Shown here in pieces: positions 36,381 to 57,527 of a DNA stretch of 64,000 bases. The position numbers and the translations under genes are program-made. The DNA lies in NCBI RefSeq assembly GCF_024713945.1, contig NC_134677.1:1801001-1865000 (forward strand), given 5' to 3'. Every line of letters starts with the position of its first letter. Positions within the stretch are counted from its first letter, which is position 1. This DNA comes from Dermatophagoides farinae (Eukaryota > Arthropoda > Arachnida > Sarcoptiformes > Pyroglyphidae). The notes below the pieces were generated by a model. The model ran no database searches. It saw only the letters and a program-made list of their open reading frames with translations, and was not told the DNA's origin.

Positions 36381-38915
36381 ACGTTTTATATATAAAAAAA
36401 CGGTAGTATATAAACATACATTACGATGAACTAAATCTGAAAAAAAAATTCTATAGTCATCATCATCATCATCATCATCATCAACAAGAACAACATCATT
36501 GAAAATTGGAACAATATTGCGATCACTCTAAAATACATGTAAACGTTATACAGTTATTTTGATTCCATATTTGGACCGTATTCTTTCATTCTCTCTTGTC
36601 TCTTGTTGTGTGTGTGTGTGTGTATGCTACTGTAGTGTTATTACGCACCATATAATAAATGGACAAATAACCATGTACAATACAACATTACGATAGATAG
36701 ATTCTTCTTCATTTAGTGTAGAAACACCCACCAGAGAAAAAAAAACACACTCAAACAAGGAGGATAATTTCAAACAAATCAAGAATTGAATTTCATTTTG
36801 AATTTGCCTTTTCAAACAAGCGCACACCACAGCACACACACACATTGATATCAGAAAAAAAAATTCATACAAATCATCGAGGTTATTTTTTCAAGAATCA
36901 AATTTTTTTTCTTGACATTTTCCAATTTCATTTCATTTTTTTTCTTGTTGTTTCTCAAGAATTCTTCAAAGAAGAAGAAATTCAATCGTTTTTCTTCATC
37001 ATCGTTATTAATTGATTGTCATCATATGAATTTTGCAAATGAATGAAATAAAAATGAACTGAAAATGCATAAATCATAAAAAGGTATGTTCATTTTGTTG
37101 TTGTTGTTGTTGTTGTTGTTGAAATAATTCATCATGATGATTAATTATTGTTAATAAAACAATGCAAATACTTGCAAAGTGTAAACCCGACAGTTAACGA
37201 CAAAATGAATATAATAGGAAATTGTCTTTGAAAACGTGTCATTAGTCATATTGCATGATAGATATAGACAGATTATTCCAGTAGACAAGGGTAAACAAAA
37301 AACAACAAAAAAATTCTAAGAAAAATAAATTCAATTACGAAAAAAAAATTTGACATTTTCATTTGAATGGATTGGGCTTGACCTAATTCATAATTCTGGT
37401 TATTTTTTTTTGGTGGAATAATACACACATGTGTGTGACAGGTGTTGTTACGTCTTATTTCTGCCATTTATTCACCATGATTGTTGGAATAAAAAACGAA
37501 AACAGTGAAACAAAAAAAAATTATTTCAATTCTATTTGTCACATTCTGTTTTGATCATCACATATTTCTGATGATCATTCTCTGATTCATCAGTCATTCG
37601 TCATCATCATCATCATATCAATGATTTTTCATAAGAACTTTTCTTTTCTTCTCTTTTCTATACACACCATCACCATTATTATTATCATCATCATCAACAT
37701 TTAAGAGTTGCACACTACCGTATTGCCAAAAAAAAAAAAATCAATATTTGTCATGGCAATTCAAAAAAGACAAGAACAAGAGTGAAAAACTTTTCTTTTT
37801 TTTTTCTTTTGCTTCTTTTGATCAAAAAGAAAATCTTTTGATTTCCTTTTTTTTTCTTTGTCGTTTCCCACATTCAACACACTCGCACACTGCAATATTG
37901 TTTGAATGAAAAAGAAAAGAAAAAGAAAAGCAAACATATCTTTAGATTATCATTATTTCACATTCCATTTGAGAATATTCTTTTCAATTCATTTATATTC
38001 ATTTTAATTCATTTAATTTAATCATTTTGAAGAAAAAGTTTTCCATATTGTCGGCATGTTTAATCTTTCCTCTTGTTGTCGGTGTTGATGGTGTTAATAT
38101 TCATAGGATGTTTTACGTTGAACTTTCGTTTTTTCAGAATTTCAATTTCATTTTTTTTTAAATTCTTTTCTTTTTCTTTCTCAACAGTAATTTCATCCAA
38201 CGATAATACCCTGCTACTAATACGTTTGTTTTGTTTGTTTTCAATTCATTTCATTTCATCAATCGTCTGATCAGCATACAAATAAATTTTTTTTTTCACA
38301 CATGTAAATTGATTGATGACAATATTTTGGCAATCAAGAAATTTTTAATCATTAACCCGTTATAAAAAATACATGTTCGAATTATCGAAAAATCCTCATC
38401 ATCATCATCAGACACACGCAGTGAATTTTCATTTCCAACTAAATTCAATGTTTTTTCATTCTCAGCCAATGACTGAAAAAAAACTGATTTTCTTCTAACT
38501 AACGAAAAGTAAAAGAAAAAGAAAAAAAAATTTCGACGTAGCCAATATTTGTTGTTGTTTTTTTGTTATCTTGAAAATAAATGAATCAATTTTCGTTCAT
38601 ATTATTATTACACAATTAACAATTTGATCGACAATTCATTTATTGTTATTGTTGTTTTTTCTTATCAATTTTCTCACCAGAAAACATCATTCGTCATTAT
38701 TTTATTTTTTTTTACAGAAAAAAAAGAACTTTTCCAGTTTGTGTTGACATATATAAATGAAGCGGTTCCATTTTTTAGAAAAATTTTTATAATAAAAAAC
38801 AATCAAAATTGAACAGAAAAGAATTTTTCAAAATCCAATTCTAACTACGACGACGACGACGACGACAACATTGACATTCTTATTCTTCAATCGTGAGAAT
38901 AAAGAATATCTCATC
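34059..38915. other. Gene-poor 4.9-kb stretch rich in microsatellites
   Basis: No supported coding sequence. Holds (CT)n at about 34551-34580, (CTT)n near 35100-35117, (AC)n at 36289-36371, (ATC)n near 36460-36481, (GTT)n near 37097-37121 and many A/T homopolymers. The open frames here are short, on both strands and low-complexity. It probably contains the INPP5F 3' UTR and the regulatory DNA or leader of the downstream secreted-protein gene. Confidence 0.55.
36289..36371. repeat. (AC)n microsatellite
   Basis: About 83 bp of nearly perfect AC repeats with a single G interruption at 36308. Confidence 0.97.
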
Positions 38916-40211
38916 ATGGAACAATATCAAAATCAACACCAACATCAGTACCAGCGACGACGACAACAACAACAACAAATGATCAATTGTTTATTGAGTA
39001 AAACAACACACAGTTATTTTTCTTCTCGGCCATTAATTAGCCTGAATAAAAATGGACCATCCAATCATATTAATCATCATCATTTGACAATATTGATTTT
39101 CACTATGACCATATTATTATTATCATTTCAAATGGTCAATACAGCAAAATATTTTGATTATGATGATTTTGATCGCAAGGTAAGCCAAAAACAAGCTCGT
39201 TTGTATTCTTTTTGAATAAACAAAAGAAAAAAACATTTTTTTAATAGTTTTTTTCCTCTGTGTGTATGTGTATGCGTGTGCGTGGGTGTGTTTTTGAAAT
39301 TACATGAAAAATAAACATTTTGAAACTCTAATTGGATTGTCAAACTAACTAAATTGAATTTATTTCATTTTTTTTCCAAAAAAAAAAAATTAAAAATTTA
39401 TAGGATTTACCAAAATGTCAAAATCAGAGATCAATTTGTGGATATATGCAAATGAATTCTGTTGGCATGAATAAAATACCCATATGTAAATGTGAAAATA
39501 ATGATTGTAATCTTTGGTGGAATATATTCGATAATAAACGTATTGTTAAACATGGAAATGATTTCTATAAATTCTGTGGCCAAAGACCAAAAGATCTATT
39601 ACCATGCCATGAGAATGAAATTGCATATATAAGCTATGGAAAAACTGATCTAATAACTGGAGAGAAAATATCCGATATACAAGAAATGATGTGTTTATGT
39701 AATGATGATTATTTATTGAGAACAAATAAAACAATGTTTGAAATGAACGATACAGCATACATTTATGGAACTGAACAAATTTGTCAAAAGGTAAAAAATA
39801 AAAAAAAAATTTTCAAATCATAGCATTATATTATAGGCTTAGATTTTTTTGAAATTTCATCTTTTTATCGTTAGTTAGTCATATGGGTATATGGGGTAGA
39901 ATTCAATTTATTTTCAAACAATACACACAATTTTTCAATTCAATACTACAGGAAAGAAAATTAAATTGAATTAAACAGAATAAAAAAAATAATAATAATA
40001 ATAATAACTAAATGCAATTTGAAATTGATTACAGGCACCCAGATGTAATCGTAAACAATTCTGTTTATCAATAACGGAAACAGCGGATACAACCATTGAA
40101 AGGAGACATTGCCGTTGTTCATCAGGCAAATATTGCCCTCAAGATTTACGTTTGGCATATGAAGAAATCAAAGAAGAAAGTGGTACAATATATAATATGA
40201 GATGTGTTTAA
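38916..40211 (+). CDS. Secreted cysteine-rich protein, 16 cysteines, family not established
   Basis: Three exons in phase 0: 38916-39179, 39404-39790 and 40035-40211; 275 residues. A Gln-rich N-terminus of about 60 residues precedes a hydrophobic segment (LTILIFTMTILLLSFQMV), which reads as a signal peptide or signal anchor; an internal ATG could be the real start. The mature part has 16 cysteines, 10 in exon 2 and 6 in exon 3, in patterns such as CKCENNDC, CLCND, and CRCSSGKYC near the C-terminus, ending MRCV. The spaced CxC pairs recall disulphide-knotted extracellular ligands or antagonists (the Argos/giant-lens type) and arthropod venom-like proteins, but I cannot confirm either. An N-glycosylation sequon (NKT) is present. 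It is not a low-complexity artefact. Confidence 0.7.
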
Positions 40212-41674
40212 AATGAAAAAAAAAATAAATAAAATATCATGTTTGGAGTGTGTGGGTGTGCGTGTGTGTGTGTGTTTGATTACGTATCGGTTTCACAGTT
40301 TCAACAGTCAATTCATTAATTTATTCCAACAAACAATCATTGTTGATTACCAATTTGGTTCCGTTTTTTTATTATTATTTTGGTTTTTTTTTTTTGGTTT
40401 TGGTTTTGTGTCAACACACCGACACACACACACACACACACACAATGAATCACTCGTCATCAACAACAATAACAATATATGGTATATTATTATGAAGTTC
40501 ATGTTATTTGTCCCTTGTATTCATTAAATTACATTTCATTCATTTCAATTCATTCATTACATTCTATTCCATCCTATTTCATTCAATTCAATTCAATCAA
40601 ATAAGTACAAACAAGTAAAAAAAAATAGCAAAAAAAAAAGACATTTCACAATTCAATTTTCAAGAATACACACACACACACACACGCACTAATGGACGAC
40701 AATTTTTTTTTTTTGTTGTTGTCATCATTCCCGTATGTTTTCTGTATTTTTTTTCCATTCTTGAGAATGATGATGATGATGATGGTGGAACCAACAAACA
40801 AAAAAGAAATGGTAAAATTATTGTTTTTACTTGGTTTTTTTTCCACAAATGTAAAATAAAGCTTAACAAACACACAGTACCATTAAAGTAATAAAATAAT
40901 TACAAAACACACACACACACTCACTCACAGACACAGACACAGACACAGACATTGAACATCATCATCTTTAAACGAATAATATTTCCATTCACTCATTCGA
41001 GTATTATATTTACTGTTTCATTTCCGTTTTTTTTGTCTTCTCTCTTTTGTTTTTGGTTTTTTTTTTTTTGATTATTAATTAATGACTGTTCACCTTGCTA
41101 TTAGGTAATTCACTTTTTTTTGTTTTTTGTGTGTGTGTTTGTGTATTGAAAACAACAAAACCATCACAGCGACCTCAATCACAATCGACATTATTATTGA
41201 ATCATAATCCAAAATACAAAATTTAATTGAATTCTTCAACAACATAAACACAAATACAAAGCACAGAATTGATAAAAAAAAATAATGATTAGAAATTAAT
41301 TTAGCGAAACAACAACAACAACAACAACAAAAATCTTTTTTTTTTCTCTCTCTCTCTCTAACTCATGAATTTCGATGATAAAATTTGAAAACAGAAACAT
41401 GAATGATGATAAAATAAAAATATTAAATCTTGATAATATATTCTTGATGAATTCACTGAATTTGAATACTTGTTTTTGGTCTCATTTTCATTACATTTGA
41501 TTGAATTTAATTAAATTTACAAACACACTCACACACACACACACACACACACCCACATGAACAAAAAACACCAGAATTTTTTTTCTTTGTGATAGGTTGT
41601 TATGGTAAATTATGACAAGATAAAAATATGGTTGCTAGAATTCATTTTTTATTTCTAAATAAAATTAATCATAG
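40212..41674. other. Intergenic, (CA)n-rich
   Basis: Short (CA)n tracts recur near 40421-40444, 40669-40685, 40906-40920 and 41522-41551. No ectodomain-like or other coding exon is evident here, which bears on the cyclase downstream. Confidence 0.55.
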
Positions 41675-41682
41675 TATAAATA
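41675..41682 (+). promoter_or_regulatory. TATA box just upstream of the guanylyl cyclase
   Basis: TATAAATA lies 97 bp upstream of the cyclase ATG at 41772. It would set transcription start near 41701-41708, downstream of any possible ectodomain exon. AT-rich surroundings make a chance match quite possible. Confidence 0.3.
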
Positions 41683-41771
41683 AAACGTGAAATTAAAGTT
41701 AATAATATAAACAACGACAACAAAAATGAAGAAAAAATTGTGGTATATAAATTCATTGAATTCATTGAAAA

Positions 41772-44700
41772 ATGTTGATCTTCATCATTATGGATTTAAA
41801 TGGATACAAATTCTCAACAAAATTTGCATACGTACTAATGATTCTTGTTACATTCATACTATTGTTTTCGATATCATTAATTTTAAGGTAAATTTTTTCA
41901 TTAATCATCATTATTATTATACATAGTAGATTGGTAATAAAATACAACTACATTTAAATTACATTCAATCAAAGAGCAATCAAAATAATTATAGATGATT
42001 ATCGTACCAGAAGACAAATGATTTTCCATTGGAATGATTTAAATCATCCATCATCAATGTCTAATCAAATAGATGATGAACAACAACAACAAGAAGAAAA
42101 TGATGAAAATCAACAAATGAACAGAAGAATATCATCATCAAAGGTAATGGATAATTTTATTTATTTCCTAAATTTTATTATCATCCAAAAAAAAATGATA
42201 ATTTCAATTTGTTACCATAGAATCATAATGAAAAGCGGAAGAGGGAAAAAAGGTTCATCAAAATAAGCGCATCATCCAGAAATGTTAGATTCTTTTGCGT
42301 TTTTTTTCAAGAAGAAGAATTCAATTAACGTTAAGAAATGAATGCTATTTTTATATATAAGTTGTTTGCAAAATGAAAAAATTCATTATGCAATATATAC
42401 ACTTAAGATTCTGGATGAATTTTTTGTTTCATCATTCATTATATTTAATGACAAATGCATATTATTATTTGCATATTAAAGTGTAAAAGGGAATTACTTG
42501 GAAGTACAGAATATCATGAAACATTAAATATTTTTCCACTTATTATTTTTTTTTTCGCTATATTCTATCCATTTATCCTTTATAAAGGAATTTCTGTTTT
42601 TTCTTTCCATTCTATACACATATACAGTTACATAAATGGACTCGATGTTGTTCAACTAATAATAATAATGATCATCATTATACGATCGAATTTATGCGAA
42701 ATAAATTCCCGAAAAATATCAATGACTGTCATCAATGTAGATTATCAATAGGTTGTTTTTCTACGTTAGATTTTTTGTAATTATTATTATTGTTGTTGCT
42801 GTATCGTTTATCATCAGGTGATATTGATAATAATAATAATAATATACAGCATGGACATTTTGCCATACTAAAGGAAGTATTATAAAATATTGTAGCAAAA
42901 AAAAAAAAAAAAATAGGAAACAACTTATAATTTGATGATATCATTTTTTTTCCTTCTTTTTTTCATTTACATAAAAATAAATATAGGGCTTAGATGTTCG
43001 TTTGGAATATTTTGGTATGGGTAAATGGGAATATTTCTATAATGGTAAACAATTCAGACATTTAGTTCGATATTTACATGGAAATCCACATGTAAATATC
43101 AGTATGCTAAATGGGGTATTATTAATTGACAACGATAAGATCAATATGAACAACATATATGGTGCAAAGAATCAAAATTCTAATGATGATGATGATGATG
43201 AAAAACAACAAAAATCAAGCTGGAATATGATGAGAAATTTTTCAAGAAAAACTTTAATGAAAAATCAAATAAATTTACAGAGAAATTATTTTGTTTGGCA
43301 ATATCATCATAAATCATTATCGGATATAATACATGATAATAATATAAAACTCAGTTGGCCAATCAAATTATCATTCATCAATGATATAATTCAGGTATTA
43401 TTTTTTTTATTATGGATAATTATCCTATTAGAATATTCTACTATTTATAAATATCAAACAAACAAACAAACAAAAAAAAGATAATAAATCCACCATGAAA
43501 TGAATTTTTTTTTTTAGAGATAATGTCCTTTTAGATAAAAATAAATTTATACAGAATTTTCTCTTTTTTTTCTAGGGCATGAGATATTTACACCAATGTA
43601 AATTTATCAATGGTCATGGATGGCTAAATTCACGAAATTGTTCAATAAATGAACATTGGCAAGTGAAGATTCATAATTTTTGTTATCATAATTTAATAAC
43701 CAACAACAGGAATAATGCTAATAATGATGATGATAATCAGCAACAGCGGCAACGACAACAACAAATGTTATTAATAGCGAATAAAGAAGATTTTCTATTT
43801 TTATGGATGTCACCCGAATTATTACGTTCATCATCATCATCATCATCATCAAAATCGGATAATAATGTTGACGTTGATTTTGTAAATTTACGGAGAAATG
43901 ACGTCTATAGTTTTGCAATGATTGTTTATGAGATAACAAGTCAACGGATACCCTTTAGCGATTATTTTATTGACGATGATAATAATATAGAAATCATATT
44001 GAATCTTATCAAATATGGCATATTGTACCGGAATAATCAATCGAATATGATATCCGAACAATTACGTAATGAATCAATGCCATTACGTCCACGATTATGC
44101 GTACATTTAATGAAAAAAATCAAATATCAATATTTAGCCAAATTGATTGATTGTTGTAGTCAAGAGAATCCTGTACAACGACCCGATTTCGAGATGATCG
44201 ATAATTATTTTCAAAATACTCTTAAAAATTTCAGGTAAAAACTTTTTTTTTTTAAATTCCATTAACTTTAATGATGATCATCGTACACAACATATAGACA
44301 AAACTCATTCGAAATGTTGATCAATAAATTGAACAAATATCGATATTTAATCGATGATCGTGTTCGAAAACGAACGGAAATATTGATGGCCGAAAATAAA
44401 AAATGCAATGACTTATTATATCGGATGTTTCCAAGGTAAAAAAGCTTTGTTCTTTTTTTTAATGAATAAATTATTAACGGATTTTTCAAATACAAAATAA
44501 ATAACCTTCCGGCGATAAATGAATAAACGAATCAAATCAAATACAAAAGATCGATTGTGAAATCATTGAAAAATGGTGAATACGTCAAACCAGAAAAATA
44601 TGATAGCATTACCATATTGTTTAGCGATATAGTTGGCTTTACAACGATTGCTTCATATTCTGAGGTGAATTTTTTTCTGATTGATTTTTCCATCACCTAT

Positions 44701-45831
44701 CTCCAGAGAGATTGCCATTGTTTTTCAATGAAAAACAATAACAACAACAATGACAATAACCTGAAATCTGGATGATTCAAATTTAAATTTTTTTTTGTTT
44801 GTCTTGTTTCATTTCATTTTTTTTCTATAGCCACATGAAATAATGGCCATATTGAATAATTTATTCGTTGTATTCGATAAAATTGTTAACAAATATGATA
44901 TTTATAAAGTAGAAACTATTGGTGATGCTTATCTAGCCGTTTCTGGTTTGAATTTTGAATTTTTTTCCATTTTTTTGTTGTTTTGTTTTGTTTTTGATTT
45001 TCATTTTTTTTTTATTATCTTAGAAAAATGAAAAATTCTTTTACTATTATTCCACATATATTATTTCAATATTAGGACTACCGAATCGTAATACAAATCA
45101 TGCTGAACAAATATCAATGTCGGCATTAGAATTTATTGATTATACTTCACATTTCAAGATTGATCACATGCCTAACATACCATTGAGAATACGTGTCGGA
45201 ATACACACGGGTAAGAATATGTTTATGGTATCTGGGACAATGATGATTTTGTTTTGTTTTTTTTTATTAATTTAAATTTATCACTACAGGAAGCGTTATC
45301 ACTGGTGTTATTGGCCTAAATAATCCTCGTTATTGTATATTTGGTGATTCGGTCAATATAGCATCACGATTAGAATCAACGTAAGAATCAATTTTGGGAA
45401 AAAAAACTAGTAAATAGAATGGAAAAAAAAGTTCATGGCTCAATTTTGTTTTTTTTCCTCCTACCCACATCATTCATCATTATTATTAATGTATATATTA
45501 AGCGGATTTCCGAATTCAATTCATATAAGTCATTCAACGAGAAATTGTCTAAAACAATACAATGGTTTTATAATTAAATATCGTGGCACTATTTCACTTC
45601 AAGGACGAGGCCAATTCGCTACATATTGGCTACTTGGTCGTAAAGATAGTGATAATAAATTGCTAACCATTCCAATCGAATCCAATGATCCGAGGTTTGA
45701 TTTTTAAAATGAATTTTTACAAAAAAAATTTTTTTGTTGTTTTATTTTGTTCTATTTTTCATTTTAGTAATCATGGAATTTCGGATGAAACAGATTTCAC
45801 ATCAATTGGATTAAGTAAACAGCTACTTTAA
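41772..45831 (+). CDS. Receptor-type guanylyl cyclase apparently lacking an ectodomain
   Basis: Makes cGMP from GTP. Exons: 41772-41887, 41975-42143, 42221 to about 42283, one unresolved small exon ending 42876 (starting 42770 or 42819), 42987-43394, 43576-44234, 44298-44435, 44550-44664, 44831-44945, 45076-45210, 45290-45380, 45503-45694 and 45768-45831. A short N-terminus ([15 protein letters not shown]) leads straight into a transmembrane helix ([19 protein letters not shown]). A degenerate kinase-homology domain follows ([38 protein letters not shown]), then the dimerisation helix. The cyclase domain has metal Asp in LFSDIVGFT, guanine-selecting Glu and second Asp in [14 protein letters not shown], Cys in [10 protein letters not shown] and NIASRLES; all catalytic residues are intact. 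An in-frame stop at 41766 with no AG acceptor between it and the donor rules out an upstream ectodomain exon in this frame. The family is the natriuretic-peptide-receptor type. Confidence 0.85.
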
Positions 45832-45943
45832 TCGAGAATAATTATTAGATAGAATAACGCTGTTAATTATTTAAAAACATACAAATTAGAATATAGTTTA
45901 CAAATTTATCAAATCAACAAAACAAAACATGACAAAATCATGA

Positions 45944-54966
<9,023 letters not shown>

Positions 54967-54999
54967 TATATAAATACCGGATGTTTTTTTCCGCAGTTC
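54967..54999 (+). promoter_or_regulatory. Core promoter (TATA plus initiator) of the nuclear receptor gene
   Basis: TATATAAATA at 54967-54976 is followed by CAGTTC at 54994-54999, an arthropod-type initiator match (TCAGTY with the first base G). The expected start A at 54995 lies 26 bp after the T of TATAAA, the canonical spacing. This gives an 85-base leader to the ATG at 55080. Confidence 0.5.
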
Positions 55000-55079
55000 G
55001 ATTGCTTTTTTTTATTTTACTGATCAGTTAATGTTTTTTTTTTGTTGTTTGCTTGAACCAAAATTTTTTTCAAAAAAAA

Positions 55080-56863
55080 ATGGGAAGAACATTACCCGTA
55101 CCGGTACTTTGTCAAGTTTGTGGTGATAAATCCTATGGGTAAATATATTTGAAAATTGAAAAAAAAACTAATTTTTAATCTTGAAAAAAAAATCAATCAA
55201 TCAAAGCAAACATTATGGTGTTTTCTGTTGCGATGGTTGTAGCTGTTTTTTCAAACGTAGTATACGAAAAAATGTCCAGTATCGTTGTATTTGTAAGTAA
55301 AATAAAATTTTTTTTTTTGTTTTAAAAAAAACAAAACAAAATTATTCAATTCCTGTTTAAACCTGGAAATCCTACGACGACAATAATTTAATTTCAGCAT
55401 CAACAAATGGCTGTCCTATTGACAAAACACGTCGTAATTGGTGTCCATCATGTCGTCTACAAAAATGTTTTCTTGTTCATATGAATCCTTTCGGTATGTT
55501 TTTTTTTTAATTGTTTGTTTCACCATTTTAAATCCATCATCATTTTAATTTGAATGAATTTTGCAATTATTAATTACTATCATTGTAAAACAACAACAAC
55601 AACAAAAAATTATGTCTGTCACTTTGGAATAATCTTGACGCCAAAGACAAAAAAAAACCTGTATAGAGTGCAGTAGTTTACCGTCGTCGTTGTTGTCGTA
55701 CATCGGATATATTAGAACTCACTTTATAATATGACCCTTTGGAACCATTTGATTATTATTTTAATTATCATCATCATATGATAATGGCAATTTTCCTATT
55801 TCTATTTCCTCTTTTATCACAACGACAATAATACTATGATGATATATAATAGACACGTATAATAATTATAATAATTATATGATAATTATTACGATAATAA
55901 TAAAAATGGAAATTAGGATGACAAATGATGATGATGGTGATTTTTTTTTTGTTTTTCGTTGATGAAATAATAATAATTTTTTTTTTCATTTTCTTGACAT
56001 GGTTCACAAACACACATACACACACATGAAAATGATAGCCGTACAGGAAGAACGTGGACCACGTAAAAGGAAACAACAACAACAGCTATCATCAGAAGCG
56101 AATAATATAACATCATCATCATCAACAACAGCATCATCATCAAAGGTAATAATTTCGGCATCAAAAAAAATTGGTCTATACAGAAGATCGTTTGTACCAA
56201 ATTGTTCACAACATCATAGTAGCAATATCAATAGTAGTAATAATAAAAACCATTATCAACAATGTAATAAAAAACAACAGAAAATGGTTAAAACATTAAA
56301 TAAAAATAAAAATGATAATGATGATGATGATGATGAAAATGAATGTGAAAATTTCTCATCATCATCAACAACGACAACAACCACGACGACGACCACTACT
56401 ATGGCATCATCATCATCATCATCATCAAATGAACATTTCCTGTCTTATCCATCTATATGGCATCAATCACCACCATCATCATCAATATCATGTCGCCCAT
56501 CGATACCAATAACAGCTACAATTCCGTTACCAGATTTATCCATAAGAAATTTATATAATAATTTCATATTAAAAAGGCCATCATTATTTGTTCAACAACA
56601 AAATATGATCGATGATAATATGATCCAAGATTTGTCTACAATAACAAATTCAATAAAAAATGATGACATTTTAAATTCTAAAATATTGAATAATAATGAA
56701 TATAAAAACATTAATGCAATGAATAACAAATGCATGATGATGATGATGATGATGATGATGAGAAGATGGATGATAATAAAAAATCGGATAAAATATTAAA
56801 CAACAATACAAACAACATAAAACATTTGGAACAACAAAAAATGACAAACAATTTCCCACCACC

Positions 56864-56897
<34 letters not shown>

Positions 56898-57527
56898 TCA
56901 TCATCGATAAATTGGACATCAGCCATTTCCGAACATCAGACACCATTTTCAAACAATATTGATTATTTCAATCGGATAATGCGAAATTTTTTTAAGAAAA
57001 ATGATGACCATCATCATCATCATTATTATTTACAGAACAACCACCATCAAAATAATGATGATAATAATAATGGTGGCAATGTACAAGGTGCCATACTTAA
57101 TCCTTCGATCTTTTCAGCTCATCAACAACAGCAACAACAACAACAACGAATGACAGCTACAATGACGATGATGATGATGATGATGAACAATAAAACATCA
57201 ACATCATCATCCGCATCAACATCAAATAATATGACGGAAATGTCACGCTATCAACCATTACAACCACAACAATATCAATCATTAAATCATCGGCTTTATG
57301 GTATTGGTGATGGTGGTGGTGGTGGTGGTGGCATTAGTGTTCATCATCCTCAACATTCACAACAACAACATTATTCATGGAATAATTATCATTATTATTA
57401 CACATCATTGCTACATTATTTTCAACAAAATTATAATGATATTAGCCATTATCATCAACGACAATTATTGAATTCTAACAATGATGATGATCATCGTAAT
57501 CATCATCATCATCATCATCAAACATGA
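55080..57527 (+). CDS. NR2E/Hr83-like nuclear receptor: DNA-binding domain without a visible ligand-binding domain
   Basis: Exons 55080-55138, 55207-55292, 55398-55493 and 56039 onward join in phase to give a complete two-finger DNA-binding domain: [21 protein letters not shown]-box [33 protein letters not shown], then [11 protein letters not shown]. The P-box, the RRNWCP segment and the AVQEERGPR tail point to the Hr83 (NR2E5/6) branch of the tailless/PNR group, which binds DNA at AAGTCA-type half sites. All eight zinc cysteines are present. From 56075 on, the protein is Gln/Ser/Thr/Asn/Asp/His-rich, and no LBD motif is visible. The frame from exon 4 stops at 56799, while a second open frame (56727-57527) of the same low-complexity style overlaps it across an ATG-repeat at about 56733-56761. 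So there is either an unseen intron or a frame change. The true C-terminus is uncertain. Confidence 0.75.

Noticed and set aside
41726-41887. The first ATG at 41726 as the start of the cyclase
   Set aside because: That frame gives no membrane helix and cannot join exon 2 without a stop; the frame from 41772 gives a clear transmembrane helix and joins in phase.
42455-42751. A hydrophobic 98-codon frame inside the cyclase gene, considered as a second membrane segment
   Set aside because: It lies in an intronic stretch, no GT/AG pair joins it in phase to the neighbouring exons, and its composition follows the T-rich DNA.
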